From NCBI RefSeq assembly GCF_900129745.1, contig NZ_FQWS01000001.1, forward strand, positions 186,001-250,000: a DNA stretch of 64,000 nt. Reading direction: 5' to 3'. The DNA is from Winogradskyella jejuensis (GTDB lineage: Bacteria; Bacteroidota; Bacteroidia; Flavobacteriales; Flavobacteriaceae). Both the position numbers and the translations under genes were made by a program. The notes below the pieces were generated by a model. That model saw only the letters and a list, made by a program, of their open reading frames with translations, was not told the DNA's origin and searched no databases. Of this stretch, positions 62,590-64,000 are shown piece after piece (the first letter of the stretch is position 1; every line of letters begins with the position of its first letter).

Positions 62590-63822
62590 TTAATCGAAAC
62601 GAATAGCTTTAACTGGCGATATTTTGGAAATGATTACTGATGGAATTAGTAGCATTAATAGACAAACCACAAAAGTTCCAAAATTGAGTAATAAAATGTA
62701 GTCTAAGCTAACATATACTGGAGCTTCACTGACATAATACGTATCTGGATTAAGCGGAAATAATTTAAAATATTTTTGAGCAAATAATAATCCTAAGCCA
62801 ATAACATTACCCCATAACAATCCTAAACCAATGAGATAAGAGGCATTGTATAAAAACACTTTACGCACTGACCAATTGGCTGTTCCTAATGCTTTTAATA
62901 TTCCTATCATTTGCGTACGCTCAAGGATAAGTACCAATAAGGCAGTAATCATGTTAATGCCCGCTACTAATATCATTATGGCAATGATACCGTAAGTATT
63001 GTTATCAAAAATTTTTATCCATTCAAAAATTGAACTGTACTTTTTGGTAATTGTTGTAGATTTCATCAACGATGGAATCTCTCTGTAGACCAACTCGCCA
63101 GTTTCTTCAATTTTGGAAAAATCTTCAATAAAAATCTCGAAAGCCCCAACTTGGTCTTCATCCCATTTATTGATGCGCTGTACATGCCTAATATCAGCGA
63201 TACAGAATTTTTCATCTAACTCTTGAAATCCTGAATTGTAAATCCCAACGATTTTAAAGTTGATAATACGCGGCGGACGTTCTAAGTTTTCGCCAAACAA
63301 GGTTTGGAACGTATCATCAATTTTGAATCCCAAACGATTTGCTAAGTATCTTGAAACTAGAATTTCATTATTTAATTTTTGAGTAAAATCTGGCAAACGC
63401 CCATCGATTAAAAACTCTTCAAAATAGTTCCAATTATAGTCTCTTCCAACGCCTTTAATAACTACACCTTCAAAATCTGTTTCAGTTCTTATAACCGTAA
63501 ATTTATTTGCGGTTCCTTGGATATGAGTTATTCCTTTAACCGATTTAAATTCAGGATAAAACTCTTGATTTAAAGATATAGGTACTTGAGATTCGTCGGA
63601 AGAATTACTGTCGTAATTATCAATAATTATGTGCCCGTTGAAGGCCACCACTTTGTCTCTAATTTTTTGTTGTAAACCTAATCCCGTAGCTATGGCAATA
63701 AGCATTACCACAATACCAATGGCAATAGCGGCAATTCCAATTTTAATTATTGGTGCCGAAACACTACTTTTATACGTTTTACTACCAATTATACGTTTGG
63801 CTATAAACAACTCGAAATTCAA
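62590..63822 (-). CDS. FtsX/LolC-E-type ABC transporter permease
   Basis: 410 residues. TM1 at about 25-48 (IKIGIAAIAIGIVVMLIAIATG), a large periplasmic MacB-type domain (about 50-265) and three C-terminal TM helices with ILVAGINMITALLVLILERTQMIGIL and LGTANWSVRKVFLY, the FtsX-domain signature. This family includes LolC/LolE lipoprotein exporters and MacB-like permeases. The ATP-binding partner is not beside it. In Bacteroidota this gene is usually annotated as the lipoprotein-releasing permease. Confidence 0.9.
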   Translation of the reverse strand: MNFELFIAKRIIGSKTYKSSVSAPIIKIGIAAIAIGIVVMLIAIATGLGLQQKIRDKVVAFNGHIIIDNYDSNSSDESQVPISLNQEFYPEFKSVKGITHIQGTANKFTVIRTETDFEGVVIKGVGRDYNWNYFEEFLIDGRLPDFTQKLNNEILVSRYLANRLGFKIDDTFQTLFGENLERPPRIINFKIVGIYNSGFQELDEKFCIADIRHVQRINKWDEDQVGAFEIFIEDFSKIEETGELVYREIPSLMKSTTITKKYSSIFEWIKIFDNNTYGIIAIMILVAGINMITALLVLILERTQMIGILKALGTANWSVRKVFLYNASYLIGLGLLWGNVIGLGLLFAQKYFKLFPLNPDTYYVSEAPVYVSLDYILLLNFGTFVVCLLMLLIPSVIISKISPVKAIRFD

Positions 63823-63830
63823 AATCTGCT

Positions 63831-64000
63831 ATGGGCTTTAAGATGTTCAAAAATACAGTTTTATTTAAGATAACTATTGGGATTCTTTTGATAGTTGCTG
63901 GTTGCGGAAATGGAAAGAAGATAGAAGCTGGTAGTATTGAGAAGGAAGCTAAAAGCGAAAAGACTGAAATTATAGTTGGCGCCAACCAAACCGAACTCTA
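63831..64000 (+). CDS. Probable DUF1343 (exo-N-acetylmuramidase NamZ-like) lipoprotein, N-terminus
   Basis: 56 codons before the window edge. Lipoprotein signal with lipobox IVAGCG, then a charged linker and IIVGANQTEL, which matches the first conserved strand of DUF1343/NamZ proteins (VGANRTELYLPLL in relatives). These remove terminal N-acetylmuramic acid from peptidoglycan in recycling, in the periplasm. Start at ATG 63831 or ATG 63843. Divergent from the permease gene by only 8 nt. Call rests on a short stretch. Confidence 0.6.
   Translation, partial: MGFKMFKNTVLFKITIGILLIVAGCGNGKKIEAGSIEKEAKSEKTEIIVGANQTEL

Overview
The window is a stretch of low-GC chromosome from a marine-type Flavobacteriaceae bacterium (phylum Bacteroidota). 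Supporting signs: a gliding/type IX adhesin with a PorP/SprF partner, TAnnTTTG -7 promoter elements, almost no Shine-Dalgarno sequences (rpsU is the clear exception), DUF2851/DUF3467/DUF4369-type proteins, and long RpoC and RpoB of Bacteroidota type. No rRNA, CRISPR array, prophage or insertion sequence was seen. The strain cannot be named from the sequence alone.

1-21 kb is housekeeping mixed with envelope and stress genes: the dnaJ (partial)-grpE chaperone pair; three separate ECF sigma/anti-sigma systems (SigK/RskA-like at 2-3.3 kb beside a fasciclin gene, a four-gene operon at 4.8-7.7 kb, and a third at 9.1-10.1 kb whose divergent promoters form a mirror-image ECF pair); a DEAD-box helicase; an MFS transporter; a VanX-type dipeptidase; an AlkB-type dioxygenase; and a cluster at 14.6-18.7 kb with two paralogous alpha/beta hydrolases around an SPFH protein and several very small proteins.

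20.9-21.55 kb carries what looks like a single integron-type gene cassette: a VOC-family gene bracketed by two attC-like sites whose core boxes match each other in the pattern expected for a cassette inserted into an existing site. No integron integrase is present. It is followed by a tRNA-Thr gene.

21.7-36 kb is mostly on the minus strand: manA-queD-like-idi, then an OmpA-family protein, a PorP/SprF protein and a 2862-residue multidomain adhesin with a type-B (gliding motility CTD) sorting domain. The adhesin gene holds two near-identical segments of about 670 bp, 1005 bp apart.

36-53 kb is the core information-processing region: prfC, then on the minus strand tRNA-Thr(UGU)-Tyr-Gly-Thr(GGU)-tuf-tRNA-Trp-secE-nusG-rplK-rplA-rplJ-rplL-rpoB-rpoC, preceded by rpsU, a XerC/D recombinase and a short hibernation factor. 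The tRNA-tuf order is the one found in E. coli (thrU-tyrU-glyT-thrT-tufB). rpsU has a strong Shine-Dalgarno sequence, fitting bS21 autoregulation.

53-64 kb, again mostly minus strand: a carboxypeptidase-regulatory-domain protein, an LCAD-like acyl-CoA dehydrogenase, a ComEA-like HhH protein, an AGCS symporter, a two-TM channel with an unusual selectivity filter and RCK domains, PspC, DUF2851, a CBS-domain cysteine/cystathionine synthase, a LolC/E-type permease and the start of a probable DUF1343 (NamZ-like) lipoprotein.
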